A DNA stretch of 24,243 nucleotides from assembly GCA_003550305.1 (NCBI GenBank), contig QKYT01001001.1:9683-33925 (forward strand). Reading direction: 5' to 3'. The notes beneath the pieces were generated by a model. The model had not been told where the DNA came from. It saw only the letters and a program-made list of their open reading frames with translations, and did not search any database. Below are positions 1-10,060 of this stretch, one piece after another (the stretch's first letter is position 1; every line of letters starts with the position of its first letter). This DNA is from Glomus cerebriforme. Taxonomy: Eukaryota; Glomeromycota; Glomeromycetes; Glomerales; Glomeraceae. The position numbers and the translations under genes were made by a program.

Positions 1-324
1 TTTATTGTAACTTTTTACATTTATTGTGTTATTTTTTATTATTAAATATTTAAATTTGTATGTTTAATCTATTGGATTAATAAATTGTTATGAACTCTAT
101 AAAGTATACAATTTAGCTATCAATCAGATATTTCAAATGTTGATGATGATTGAAATTCAACCAAAATTTGAAATGAATCAGCCAAAATTTAGTCGAATCA
201 TCACATACTAAAACTTCTTATTTTGACTAGTAATAATTCCTAGTCCAAAAGAACCAAAGAAATATAAAATCAACTATTACCTATATCCAATTATAAACCA
301 GCTCAATCTATTATAAGATGGCTA
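1..324. other. AT-rich flank of the transposase relic
   Basis: No intact coding sequence is visible. The stretch is AT-rich and leads directly into the recognisable transposase relic, so it may be a more decayed 5' part of the same element. I could not find terminal repeats here. Confidence 0.3.
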
Positions 325-2005
325 TAATATTAAAACTAATGAATATAACAATGGCCATTTCATTCATGATGCAATAATTGGATATTCCAGTGATATACCT
401 GCTTCTCAAAAATTATGTAACTTCATTTCCACTCATGTTACATATTACTGATACCATAAATATGTGAAATTTGTGAATAAATAGCCAAATTTTGAAGGGT
501 ATGCAGACTTCGATGATTGGTTTATTAAGCAAGATATTAATGTAATAAGGGAAAAGGTAATTGAATGAAAAAAATACACAACTAAAGAATCGTGAAAGCT
601 TACGTCATTCAAAATATTGTTTGTTGGTCAGAGATATACAGATTACCTTATTTTAATTCTGTATGATTTTGCATGGTTGATCCTATACACTGCTTCTTTC
701 TCAGAGTTGCTAAATAAATAGTAACAAAGTTCTGGATCAGTGAAGGTATTTTAAATAATGAAAAGCTCAAAATATTACAAAAATGAGCTGACATGTTAAA
801 GATTGCAAGTGACCTTAGACGTCATTCCATTAGAATATATAGCTACTGGTGAAAGTTTTTTAAACTTTACAGCCAATATGTGAAAAACTTTTATACTAAT
901 TTTTGCAACACCTATCATATGGGACTTCCTGAAGGAAATCAACTAAAGAATACTTATATATTTTGTATGTACATATATAATCTTAACAAGTAGAAAATTA
1001 CAAAAAAGTGAGTTAAACGAAGCATTTACTAAACTGGTTGAGATGAATATACTAATTAAGCAAAAATATGGACAAGAAAAGATATGCCCAAACCTACATC
1101 TCTGCTTTTACATATGTGAATGCACATTGGATTATGGTCCTTTATCATTATTTTGGTATTTTAACTTCAAACGAATGAATAGAATTCTAGGTATGCAAAT
1201 TAATTATTCCAATTCATAATTCGCATTATTTTTAAATTAATAAAATTTAATTTATTTTTTGTAAAATATAGGTTCTTATAAAAATAGCAAGCGTAACATT
1301 GAACTAGAATTACTAAAAATTCATGACCAAAAATTCAATGATCTCCTATACTCTTCCTTAGACATCATAAAACCCAGAAAATCTGCTAGTAGCTTGGTTA
1401 TACTTAATGACTTTACAAGTGATGAATACAAAAATTTTATAAGACTTTCTTTAATTGAAGAAGAATTGGCTTTTAAAACAAAACATTTTCCTGGATTATT
1501 AATAAAACCATATTAAGAAATAACTCTTCTGAATGATATTTTAAATCTTTTAGTAGAATTTTACAACAGTTTATATAATGATTATTTTATTTCTGTCTCT
1601 TTTATAACTGGTCTAACTAATGATAATGTAGTGCATCATATATATTAGCTCGATTTATAGAAGAAGATAGAACAATTGATACATATTCTGATCAAGTCCA
1701 GTTTTTTTTTGAGCATACTATTTATGTAAATAACTCACAACTATTAACTTATTCGCTAGTACTAGTCAAATGGTACAAGTTGATTAGAGATAATAAAATA
1801 AGATATTATTATTAAGTAGATAATGACATAAAATCATGTAATATAGAATTATAGTCTAATGAGTTTTGCCAGATGGGTAGAAATAGTATAATACCAATAC
1901 ATAATATATTAGGAAAATTTGTTAAGTATAATTTTGATATTGGGAAGAAAAAACAAAAAGAATATATGGCTGTTATTTTTTTAAAAAAAAATTTTATTCT
2001 AATAT
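325..2005 (+). pseudogene. Decayed CACTA/Plavaka-type (Tnp2-like) transposase
   Basis: Conceptual translation with frame changes gives a chain of blocks in the order known for Tnp2-like transposases of fungal Plavaka/CACTA elements. They are a block with DIPASQKLC (around 390), DFDDWFIKQD (around 510), a catalytic-region block reading roughly LPYFNSV..CMVDPIHCFFLRVAK (around 635-715), a block ending in RRHSIRIYSYW (around 800-850), and a C-terminal block containing LVKWYKLIRDNKIRYYY and IIPIHNILGKFVKYN (around 1755-1930). At least ten in-frame stops and several frameshifts interrupt it, so it cannot encode a transposase. An intron-like interval at 1191-1271 (GTATGC to ATAG) restores the frame from NRIL to GSYKNSKR, showing that the ancestral gene was spliced. 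Family assignment rests on remembered block order, not on a search. Confidence 0.7.
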
Positions 2006-2075
2006 TAAAATTTATTAAAATCATAATATTTGTTCATCTTTGTTATAATATAAATTAGTAAAATATTGCTCGGCA

Positions 2076-2543
2076 AACTATAGTGTATGTCAATAGAAAT
2101 ATTGACAACCTATAGTGCATTTTAATAGAAATATTAGCTTAGTTTATTTAAAAACAGTAATACTGATGGGTATATCAGCATATTTTATAAATATCAGTAT
2201 AAATCAGTAAATAATTATATTGATAGCCATATTGATACAAATCGGCAATAATATATTAAATATTAGTGCAGTTATATAAACATTGGCTAAAATTGGTAAA
2301 ATCTGATTTTTTTTTATTTGATCTGTATAATATAGCTAGAAATGATCTAATAGTTAAAATAAATCAGTCTATATCTGGATCATATGATATAGCTAGAATA
2401 TGTCCAATAGCTAAAATAAACTTATCTACTATCCTCACATGAAAATGCATAGATGACAATATAAACAATCACGTGAAAATGCATAAATGATAATAATATA
2501 AACAGATCACGTGATATAACTAGAATGACTCCAAAAGCCAAAA
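2076..2543. repeat. Degenerate short tandem repeats between two mobile elements
   Basis: Two imperfect copies of a roughly 30-bp unit (AACTATAGTG...AATAGAAATATT) lie at 2076-2135. Three diverged copies of a roughly 45-bp unit (GATC...GATATAGCTAGAAT...AATAGCTAAAATAAA) begin near 2320, 2378 and 2505. Two copies of a unit starting CACRTGAAAATGCAT lie at 2436-2503. No gene is visible in 2006-2565. The repeats could be the subterminal part of the neighbouring decayed transposon, but no matching other end was seen. Confidence 0.5.
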
Positions 2544-2565
2544 AGAAAAGTCTGCTCATCCTTCC

Positions 2566-2580
2566 TGCTGCTACTCAATT
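2566..2580. repeat. Left target site duplication (15 bp)
   Basis: TGCTGCTACTCAATT at 2566-2580 is repeated exactly at 5377-5391. A poly-T run follows immediately, as expected on the plus strand for a poly-A-tailed retroelement inserted in minus orientation. Confidence 0.8.
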
Positions 2581-3714
2581 TTTTTTTTTTTTTTTAAAGA
2601 CAAGCTGACTAAGCAAAGAATTTATTAAACAAAATTAAGAACGTTTTACAGTTCCATACAAATGTAATAAAAAAGGTAGCTATGCAGAGATAAGCCCTCA
2701 CACTATAAAAGTAGAAATGTCTAACTTGTTACATTTACGCTATATAGGTCCTCAGAAAGAGACTATGTTGCCAGACCTCCTTAGATAAGAAAAACTTTGA
2801 ATCACCCCTATATTCCAGTGCTAAAAACTAAATAAAAATCTTCAACCAATTTTTCCGTATCTTCCTGTCAAGTAAAATACCCTATGCCCAGTTCATTTGA
2901 ATCTCCCTACAATCTCCTGAGTCTTCAAACTAGCACGAAATATTAATGAGGTTAAAGAAATCGGCTACTAGTACCAATTTTCAGAATATAGGATACCCAG
3001 ACTCCTTTGCACTCAGGTCTTTAAATTAGCTAGATATATTATAATAGATTTTTAACTATTCTAAAAAAATTTATAGAAGCTGGCTACTAGTACCAACCTC
3101 CAGAAAGAAGAAACCTACCTAATAACTAATGCTAAAATACAAAAGAAGAATACTAAGCTAATCTTAACTTTATTCCTCTATCCCACTGGCCCACCAGATC
3201 AATATTTAATTTAAGTTACCCTACAGATACTCCAGATGAATTGAAATGACTGCTTATACTATCTCGTCTGCAGGCCAAGACTATGTATCTTGTCACTATC
3301 ATCACTGCTGCCTAGTGGTAGTCTTTAGAAATAAGCCAATTTCTCACAATACTGCCAGACATTCTTCTGAGAATCGAGTCGACTACTTATCAAAGAGTAA
3401 ATTCATCTTAAGACAGTTTATCCCTATCAAAGAATTTTAATCCTTGATAAACCTATTATAAAAAACAACATCCAAACAACTCGACCAATCCTTCAAGTTC
3501 CTACGTTAACATACTTCGACCTGTACCCATATCTTCTACACCTTTTATACTTTTTTTATTTTGATTTTTTAATAACAACTAATCATGACGTCACCTTAAG
3601 GGGCAAAAATAGGGATCACCACTGTGAAACTAAAACCAAGGAATGTATTACAACAAGTGAACCAATCATTAATAGATGATCAGCTATCAATCAATTTTTC
3701 AGGTACCCCCATCT

Positions 3715-3722
3715 CCCACCAG
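3715..3722. repeat. Left 8-bp target site duplication of the hAT element
   Basis: CCCACCAG at 3715-3722 is repeated at 4733-4740, directly outside the inverted termini. An 8-bp target duplication is characteristic of hAT transposons. Confidence 0.85.
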
Positions 3723-4732
3723 TAGTGTTATGATCTGGATGAATCTGTGATCTGTAGTGTTATTACTGTTATAATCCAGATAAATCCACGATCCGTTAGT
3801 TCAATTCGTAATTAATTTTTGATCTGGATAATTGGCGGATCTATTCAGATTGCATCCAGATCCATCCAGATTCATCCACACAATCCAGAAGTTTTAGTCA
3901 CACTATTATATGAAAAATATGTTCTTTTTACTTTATAACTTTGTTTCGTAATTATATATTCACAGACTGATGGCACGTCCCTTGGAGGTAATTTCAAAAG
4001 AGAGGGGGAATTTTTTTTTAACTTTTTAATTTAAGAACGTTCAGTTACTAATGTTCTTCTTTTTCTCTTTTTTGTAGAAATGGACTTTTCAGCACTAATT
4101 TAAAGGTAATTTCAAGGGGTGGAAGTGTTTTTGTTAACTTTTTAATATAAGAATATTTATTAACGTTCTTCTCTTTCTCTTTATTGTAGGAATGGATCTT
4201 TCGGTATCAATGGCACGTCTCTTGGAGGTAATTTTGAAAGGTGGAGGAAATTTTTTTAACTTTTAATTATAAGAATGTTATTTACGTTCTTCTTTTTCTC
4301 TTTTTTGTAAAAATGGACTTTTTGGCACTGACTTGAAGGTAATTTTAAGAGGCGGAAGGGTTTTTGGTAACTTTTTAATATAAGAACATTTATTAACGTT
4401 CTTCTTTTTCTCTTTATTGTAGAAACAGATTTTTCAACACCAATGGCACGTCTCTTAGAGGTAATTTTGAAGGGTAGAAGGGAAAATTTTTTTAACTTTA
4501 AATATAAGAACGTTTATTAACATTCTTCGATAAAAAGATCAATTTTCATAATAGTTATCCAGATTATTTATTCAGATTTATCCGTCTTTTTTATTCAGAT
4601 TCATCCAGATCATCCACTTTTTTCATCCGGATTTATCCATCATCTAGCTAAATTCTAACAGATGATCTGTTTACTTTTGGACCAGATTATTCACTGGATT
4701 AATGGATTAATCAGATCCGGATCATAACACTA
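3723..4732. mobile_element. Non-autonomous hAT-type DNA transposon (1010 bp)
   Basis: The element starts TAGTGTTATGATCTGGAT and ends in the inverse of TAGTGTTATGATCCGGAT, an 18-bp terminal inverted repeat with one mismatch, flanked by the 8-bp duplication CCCACCAG. TAGTG/CAGTG-type termini plus 8-bp duplications fit the hAT superfamily. Both subterminal zones (3723-3900 and 4545-4732) carry many copies of a TCATCCAGAT / ATCTGGAT motif in both orientations, like the subterminal transposase-binding repeats of hAT elements. No transposase is encoded. The core (about 3966-4529) is a tandem array described separately. The element sits inside the retroelement and so inserted later. Confidence 0.85.
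3966..4529 (+). repeat. Tandem array of mini-exon plus intron-like units inside the hAT element
   Basis: The array has a dimeric period of about 233-240 bp. It alternates 28-nt and 38-nt 'exon' segments with 82-90-bp segments that each start GTAATTT and, where intact, end in a pyrimidine tract plus TGTAG. The GT..AG intervals are 3988-4077, 4106-4189, 4228-4310 (last AG mutated to AA), 4339-4422, and a fifth beginning at 4461 that is truncated near 4529. The segments between them are 4078-4105 (28 nt), 4190-4227 (38), 4311-4338 (28) and 4423-4460 (38). Each intron-like segment also contains a hairpin of the form AAGAACRTT-loop-AACGTTCTT. One 28+38 pair is 66 nt, a multiple of three. When the four segments are joined, one frame stays open until the last codons. 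Whether splicing happens cannot be told from sequence. Confidence 0.8.
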
Positions 4733-4740
4733 CCCACCAG
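4733..4740. repeat. Right 8-bp target site duplication of the hAT element
   Basis: CCCACCAG is identical to 3715-3722 and directly abuts the right inverted terminus. Confidence 0.85.
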
Positions 4741-5376
4741 AAATCCAAAAACAAATGACGAATTTAGAAAAATTAAGACCCAAGGAAGTGAAAATTTCTC
4801 CTGCCAAAGAATACAGATTTTCAACCAATTTGGCTTTTGTCTTCATGAATCCTAAAAAACTGATGTCCTTTCACCTTTCCACTAATAAAAATGAAATTAC
4901 AAAATTATAATAAGGGAAATTTTTTACCAAACTTATATACCAGAAAAGCCTCTCCCTGCTGCACCAAGTCCATGTGTCAACTCTGCAAAAAACTGCTTAA
5001 CTTTCAAAGAAACTCTATGCTAGGCCCGCTCCTGGGTCTACCAAGAGCAGCCACAAGTCCTATCCGTCCGTCTTGTGCATAAAGAGCATACCTTAGAATA
5101 CCAAACGGCCACTCAGATATCAACTTTAGAGAAAGTCATAGGTGACTGAAAATTATCTTGAACCTGACTTGTGGAGAAACTTGATATACTGAATACTAAA
5201 TATCAAATTTTTTAAATGTTTCTAGTTAAGTCTAGCATCGTAGAGCAACTTTTCCTAAGACTAAAAGACCACTATTTTAGAACAAAATGGCCAAAAAGCG
5301 CAACTTTTCTTTCCAAAACATCTTTGAAGAAATGGGTGTAGGGATCAGCAGGGAAAGTTGTCCCAATTTTTTGATG

Positions 5377-5391
5377 TGCTGCTACTCAATT
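5377..5391. repeat. Right target site duplication of the retroelement (15 bp)
   Basis: Exact copy of 2566-2580. It marks the 5' end of the minus-strand retroelement. Confidence 0.8.
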
Positions 5392-6604
5392 ACAATTTAT
5401 ATTAAATATTTTTTATAATAATAATATTTACTAATCAATAAATATTGCCCATTTGTCACAAAATTTACTAATCTAATCATCTTTTATTATTTGATCACAC
5501 ATAAAAAATACACATAATTGGTAATATAAAATAATATTTCATTTTAATATAAACTTGCATCTCAAAATAAGATAAAAAAAATAGGAAAAGTCAGCTGTCA
5601 GCACAATATAAACTTTTTATAGAAGTATTCTATTGTAAAGCAAAGTATTCTATTGAATAGTTTAAGATTTGAGAAAAAAAAGTTTATTAGGATTTATTGG
5701 TATATTGATTAGAAAAAAATTAGCATTACATTAGTATTGAAATTTCTAGTCTTATAATTTCATTAATTCATCATCTCATGTGATCAGTGTTTGATAATAT
5801 GATTTTTAAAACACAATGTTTTGTTATCCAGGCATTTAATTTATGAAATTTTAGTATTATTGATTATGATGTTTTTTTCAAGCTCAAAATGAATAATTTT
5901 TACTGAAAATAAAATTGTTGTGCTTCAAAGATCAGGCCAGAATACATTATAGAACTGGCCATAAATTTTACTGCCATCAAAAAATGTCACAAAAAATCAT
6001 GTGATATTATCTATCATACTACTTTACTTTTTCATTTTTTTATTGTCTTCTGAATTTTTTCAGTTAGTAAAACTTTATTTATCACATATTATATGTTATA
6101 ATGCCAGCTATTTCATGATGGTATGTAGGAAAATCACTTATACTGGCATATTATATTTCTATTTAATTACCAATTTTGATATACAGATTTGGTTATTATA
6201 AAAATATCTAACTATATATTTATATATTTAAATTTTAGAAAAATTATAAATAATTTATAATTATTTGCTAGAATTTAGGAACTAGATGATTAAAGTAGCT
6301 GGTCACTTTCTTTTTAAGGGAGTAGTCTTTAGACAAAACTAGATAGTTTTAAATTGGTTAATAGGTCTTTTTTAAAACATCTTTATAATGTAATATGTTA
6401 CATAACTCATGGATAAGTATTCTTATATATTTGTAATGTAAATGTTTTAAAAAGATAAATAATAAATAAATAATTTATAATTCAATGACTGGATTTAAAA
6501 AAAATTTCAAATTATATAATTATCACATGATATTACATTTATAAATCATGTAATTTAATATTTTTAATTAAAAAATTCACATGATTACAATATCTAATAT
6601 CAGG
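5392..6604. other. AT-rich intergenic region
   Basis: No convincing gene. It contains several copies of the palindromes ATCATGTGAT/ATCACATGAT (near 5998 and 6522) and a GGCCAG...CTGGCC inverted repeat near 5935-5960. The right end is presumably the 3' untranslated region of the minus-strand gene that stops at 6605. Confidence 0.4.
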
Positions 6605-9600
6605 TTATGAATATGTTTTTTTCTGTTCAATTATCTCATTTACTTGTTCAGCAAAATTTTTATAATAAAGTTTTTCTTGAATTGTAGCCACTTTTAATAA
6701 CAAATCTGTAACTTTAATAATAACAAATTGATTTGTTATTTGTATTCGTTCTGCTATTTTTGTTACAAAAAATCGCAATAAATATCGTATAGTTAAAGGT
6801 CTAGATCTACCTCTATTATTATATAATAATAGATTCTCATATATTTGCAATGGAAACATAGTCAAATGTGGAATAGATAGAACTCCATTTGTAATAAATT
6901 GTTGTTTAAGTATTTGAATTTCATTATAAATATCAGAATTTCTATAATAAGTAGTTTCAGTAATTGAAGTTTCAAATGAGGATGATAAAGGTGAAGAGGA
7001 AGATTCATAATTGTTGATTTTATCTTCAATTGAATTTCTATGATAAGTAGTTTCAGCAATTGAAGTTTTAAATGGGAAGGAAGATTCATAATTATTGATT
7101 TCATATCCAATTAAATTTAAATGATATTCTTCTCCTTTATTATCGATCTTTAAACTTGTATAGTCTAAAGATAAAATACAAATATGTATATCAATTTTCT
7201 CAACATTTGCTAAAAAATTGGGAAAACTAGTTGAAACATTAATACAATTATCTAAACATTCAACTATTTCAATATCTATAGGCTCATAATTTGTTGAATA
7301 ATAAGCATTAATAGAAATATATCCTTGAAATAATTGGTGTTTAGTCCTAATTTGATAGTAAGATATATCAGATTGTGATATATTAAATTCTTTAATGTAA
7401 CCAACTTGTAACTCTCGATTCATTGGACTAAATACTGATAATTTTGAAGGATTTCCAACAATCATCCATAAAATGTAACATTCTGTTATATTAATATTTG
7501 TACACCTTGAAGCTTTTATCATTGCAGAAAATCCATTAAAATCATGTAATCCAAATGTAACAAAAAAATCTTTTGATCTTGAATTATTTTTTGTAATAAT
7601 TGACCCAAAAACTTGATAATTATCATCTTCCAATGATGGATGTACATTTATTCGTTTATAATGCTCATCATTATTTTTATCTAAATCGTCCAAATCAACA
7701 ATTCCAGTCATAATAATTTTACTGTTATTAAATATATTTTCAATTTCTCTTTGTTGTTCTGCTTCAAGAATATTATGAAGCGAAATAATATTATCAAATT
7801 CAATAATTTCCCAATCATTATAATTATTTAAATTTTGAATCACATCAGACAATTCATTTTCTTCAATAATATTTCCTTTTTGTTTTAAAAGATACGAAAT
7901 ATTTTCTTTATCTAAATATGGTTTTAAAGATTTATATACCGGTGGATTTAAATAAATTTTATCAGAAGTGCTAAGAGAGGTGTTTGGTATATTCCTTTTA
8001 AAAAATCTTCCCAATATAATTTTTTGAGGGAACAAATGTCCGTATTCATCAAATACATCTTGTAAAGCTTTAATTGGTTTCATACTTTTAAGTGCAATTT
8101 CAATAGCTTGTTCAAAGTCTATTGTGGGTTTAATATGGTCCTTGTTAATAAGTATTTCACATTGTTCAAATTTGACTAACAATTTATAACCTCCATAACT
8201 TAAAACATCAGAATTAATTATTCCATTAACAAAAGGAAATTCATTTAAATTTTTAATTGAAAAGATATTGTTGAGTATTAAAAATTCTTCAATATTTGTT
8301 ATTGGCTTGATTACTTCTAAATAAGAATTGTTACTTGATTTTATTGTAGGTATTTTGACGAAATTAAAAGCAATCTTTTTGCTTACTTCTATTTTGTAAT
8401 AATTATTGATTATTAAACATTGAAAAATATGAAGATCATGGATTAATCTTGCTAAGTTAACATAAGACGCGTTTTCAATCCAATTTTCCAAACTTAATTT
8501 CCCCTTAAAATTAGCGATTCCAGGTTGTTTTTCAATTAAAGTTTCGACATCTTTGTCGTGTTTGATCCCATCATCCACCGACCAGTCTTCCAATAATAAT
8601 TTTGTTTTCAGTTGAGAAACAGGAATAAGACCGTCATAAGAAATTATGTCCAACAAATTCTTTTGGTATAAATTATTCATCCAATTGGTCAATTTTTTAA
8701 AAGTATTTAACTTTATCCCATTTAATGTTTCTATTCTTGGTAAAATATCTAAGGGGATTAAAAATAAATTATCGAATTGAATTTCTGCGGAACAATTAGC
8801 TAAATTATACGCATAATGTAAATAAAATTTTAAAATATCAATTTGTGTTTGAGAGGCCGAATTAAATTCTTTGATAAATAATTTACCACCAACTGAAATT
8901 TTTCTTGCGAAAAAATGACCATATAATTCATGTAATTTGTCGTCACAGTCCATATAATTCGAGAAAGATTCCAATAAATCACCTTTATAAATGATTTCAG
9001 CAATCGGAAAATTAATACATACATTATATTGTTGCAAATCGGTATTAAAATTATCTTCGTCAATTTCGTCAATTTCAAAAGAATCAGGATCATTTATATC
9101 CGTGTATACTATCGGTTGTCCTTTATATAAACTTACAGTCAATTCACCATCTTCTACAAAGATAGCTTCTTTGCTTGGTTGTATGTTATACCCATCCAAG
9201 AATATGCCATGATTCAATTTCAACTGCTGAATCATTTGTTGTGTTGTTAAATTTACCGTTATTTCTGTAGTATCAGATTCAACAATTGATATAGAATCTT
9301 GTGATAATTCTCTAGCTGAAGTATCTTGTGAACTTTTTATTAAATATAAAATAAACCTTTCATCTATAATTTCATTTAAAAAAAAGTCTTTTTCATTTTC
9401 AAGTGCTATTTCAGCAAATTTATCACCACCACCATACTTTTTTGAAAATGATAGTGTATTATCAATAATATTATCCATTTCAAGTTGGTCACGAATTGTT
9501 GACAAATTATCTGTAAGATTTAAACGGGCTGATTTAGATTGCGATAACGGGTTACTGATAGTTTGTACTGTTACATTTGTTATTCTAATATTAATATAAA

Positions 9601-9887
9601 GAAATATTATAAGTAACTAAAATTGATGATTATTGATATGAATGGTTAAAATGGATAAATTAAAAAATATTTGACCTAAATATGCTTTCTAAAACATCAT
9701 CTTTATCGGTATTTAATCTTTTCCTTCTAAAATTCTCTTCCTCGTCTTCTTGATCGGTTTGTTGCTCTATTCTAACATAATGTTCTACATCCATATGAGA
9801 ATCGACTTCTTGCCTGTCTTCTATTTTGTTAACATTATAATCAATGCTGGAAGAATTCACTTCGTAAGGCCTTTTCGCTGAACTCAT
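6605..9887 (-). CDS. Large family protein with two MACPF-signature-like blocks, function unknown
   Basis: The main exon is open from 9584 down to the stop at 6605; the first ATG in it is at 9505 (966 aa). The frame continues upstream of that ATG with coding similarity to the divergent neighbour: KSARLNLTDNLSTIRDQLE here against LVRLNLEDNLAKVRTELE there. The true start therefore lies upstream. A first exon at 9887-9676 (start MSSAKRPYE, acidic, with an RRKR basic patch) joins in phase through a 91-bp GT-AG interval, 9675-9585, giving 1063 aa. The donor GTCAAA is weak, so this join is tentative. From the ATG at 9505, residues 1-50 complete a beta-grasp-like N-terminus. YGHFFARKISVGG (195-207) and YGHLFPQKIILGR (488-500) have the spacing of the MACPF signature (aromatic-G-x-x-aromatic-x6-G-G), though its usual His is not conserved and the second lacks the final Gly. 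NDWEIIEFDNIIS (about 560-575) matches the neighbour. Near the C-terminus a roughly 30-residue segment is duplicated. No signal peptide or membrane segment is evident. Proteins like this (named only as DUF7431/MACPF-like, from memory) are numerous in Rhizophagus. Confidence 0.75.
6931..7099 (-). repeat. Coding tandem duplication in the 966-codon frame
   Basis: Two copies of a segment encoding roughly NNYESS...TSIAETTYHRNS lie side by side (about 7026-7099 and 6931-7021). The second is longer by a serine/proline-rich insertion (SSPLSSS). The reading frame is preserved, pointing to a recent in-frame duplication. Confidence 0.8.
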
Positions 9888-10060
9888 TTTGATAAAAATT
9901 ATAAAAAAAGAAATGCCCATATATGTATTGTTTATTTGTTTATCAAATGACTAGGTAACGTTACATAAATATTGCCATAAACGCTTGATCTGAAAGTTTT
10001 GTGAAATCGACGACCTTTTTTTTTCTTATTTTTACTAAATAAATTTTTTTATTGTAAATA
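9888..10060. promoter_or_regulatory. Short shared upstream region of two divergent paralogues
   Basis: Only 173 bp separate the proposed start of the minus-strand gene (9887) from the plus-strand ATG at 10061. The segment holds T-rich runs (around 10015-10050) and no coding sequence. A shared or bidirectional promoter is inferred from the spacing; no transcription factor site is identified. If the minus-strand first exon is wrong, the shared region would extend to about 9585. Confidence 0.4.

Larger units (their letters stand above)
2581..5376 (-). mobile_element. Minus-strand poly-A-tailed retroelement (non-LTR type), interrupted
   Basis: The insertion is bounded by a perfect 15-bp direct repeat and begins on the plus strand with T15, i.e. 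the poly-A tail of a minus-strand copy. These are the marks of target-primed reverse transcription. Without the nested hAT element (3723-4732) and its duplicated 8 bp, about 1.78 kb remains. Read on the minus strand, the part near 5370-4760 has short open stretches broken by stops (for example one containing FFKDVLERKVALFGHFV, and another with YALYAQDGRIGLVAALG). The part 3714-2596 reads like an untranslated 3' region and carries two copies of a TTGGTACTAGTAGCC motif (near 3085 and 2970). I see no reverse transcriptase or endonuclease motif, so this is a truncated LINE or a non-autonomous retroposon moved in trans. The family is not identified. Confidence 0.65.

Noticed and set aside
2076..2135. 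TATAGTG copies as CACTA-type transposon termini
   Set aside because: Only the five-base end motif fits; there is no matching CACTA terminus upstream of the transposase relic and no 2-3 bp target duplication could be shown.
3246..3440. Plus-strand 64-codon frame
   Set aside because: It lies antisense within the poly-A-tailed retroelement, in the part that looks untranslated; no family features.
4891..5082. Plus-strand 63-codon frame with several cysteines (CCTKSMCQLCKK)
   Set aside because: The Cys spacing suggests a zinc knuckle at first sight, but it is antisense to the better protein-like remnants of the minus-strand retroelement and has no second motif.
6001..6201. Hydrophobic 66-codon frame on the plus strand
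   Set aside because: Composition (Phe, Leu, Ile, Tyr) is what T-rich DNA gives by chance; no start context or neighbours support it.
5993..6540. Possible MITE bounded by ATCATGTGAT / ATCACATGAT
   Set aside because: The motifs are short self-palindromes, flanks do not form a longer inverted repeat, and no target duplication is visible.
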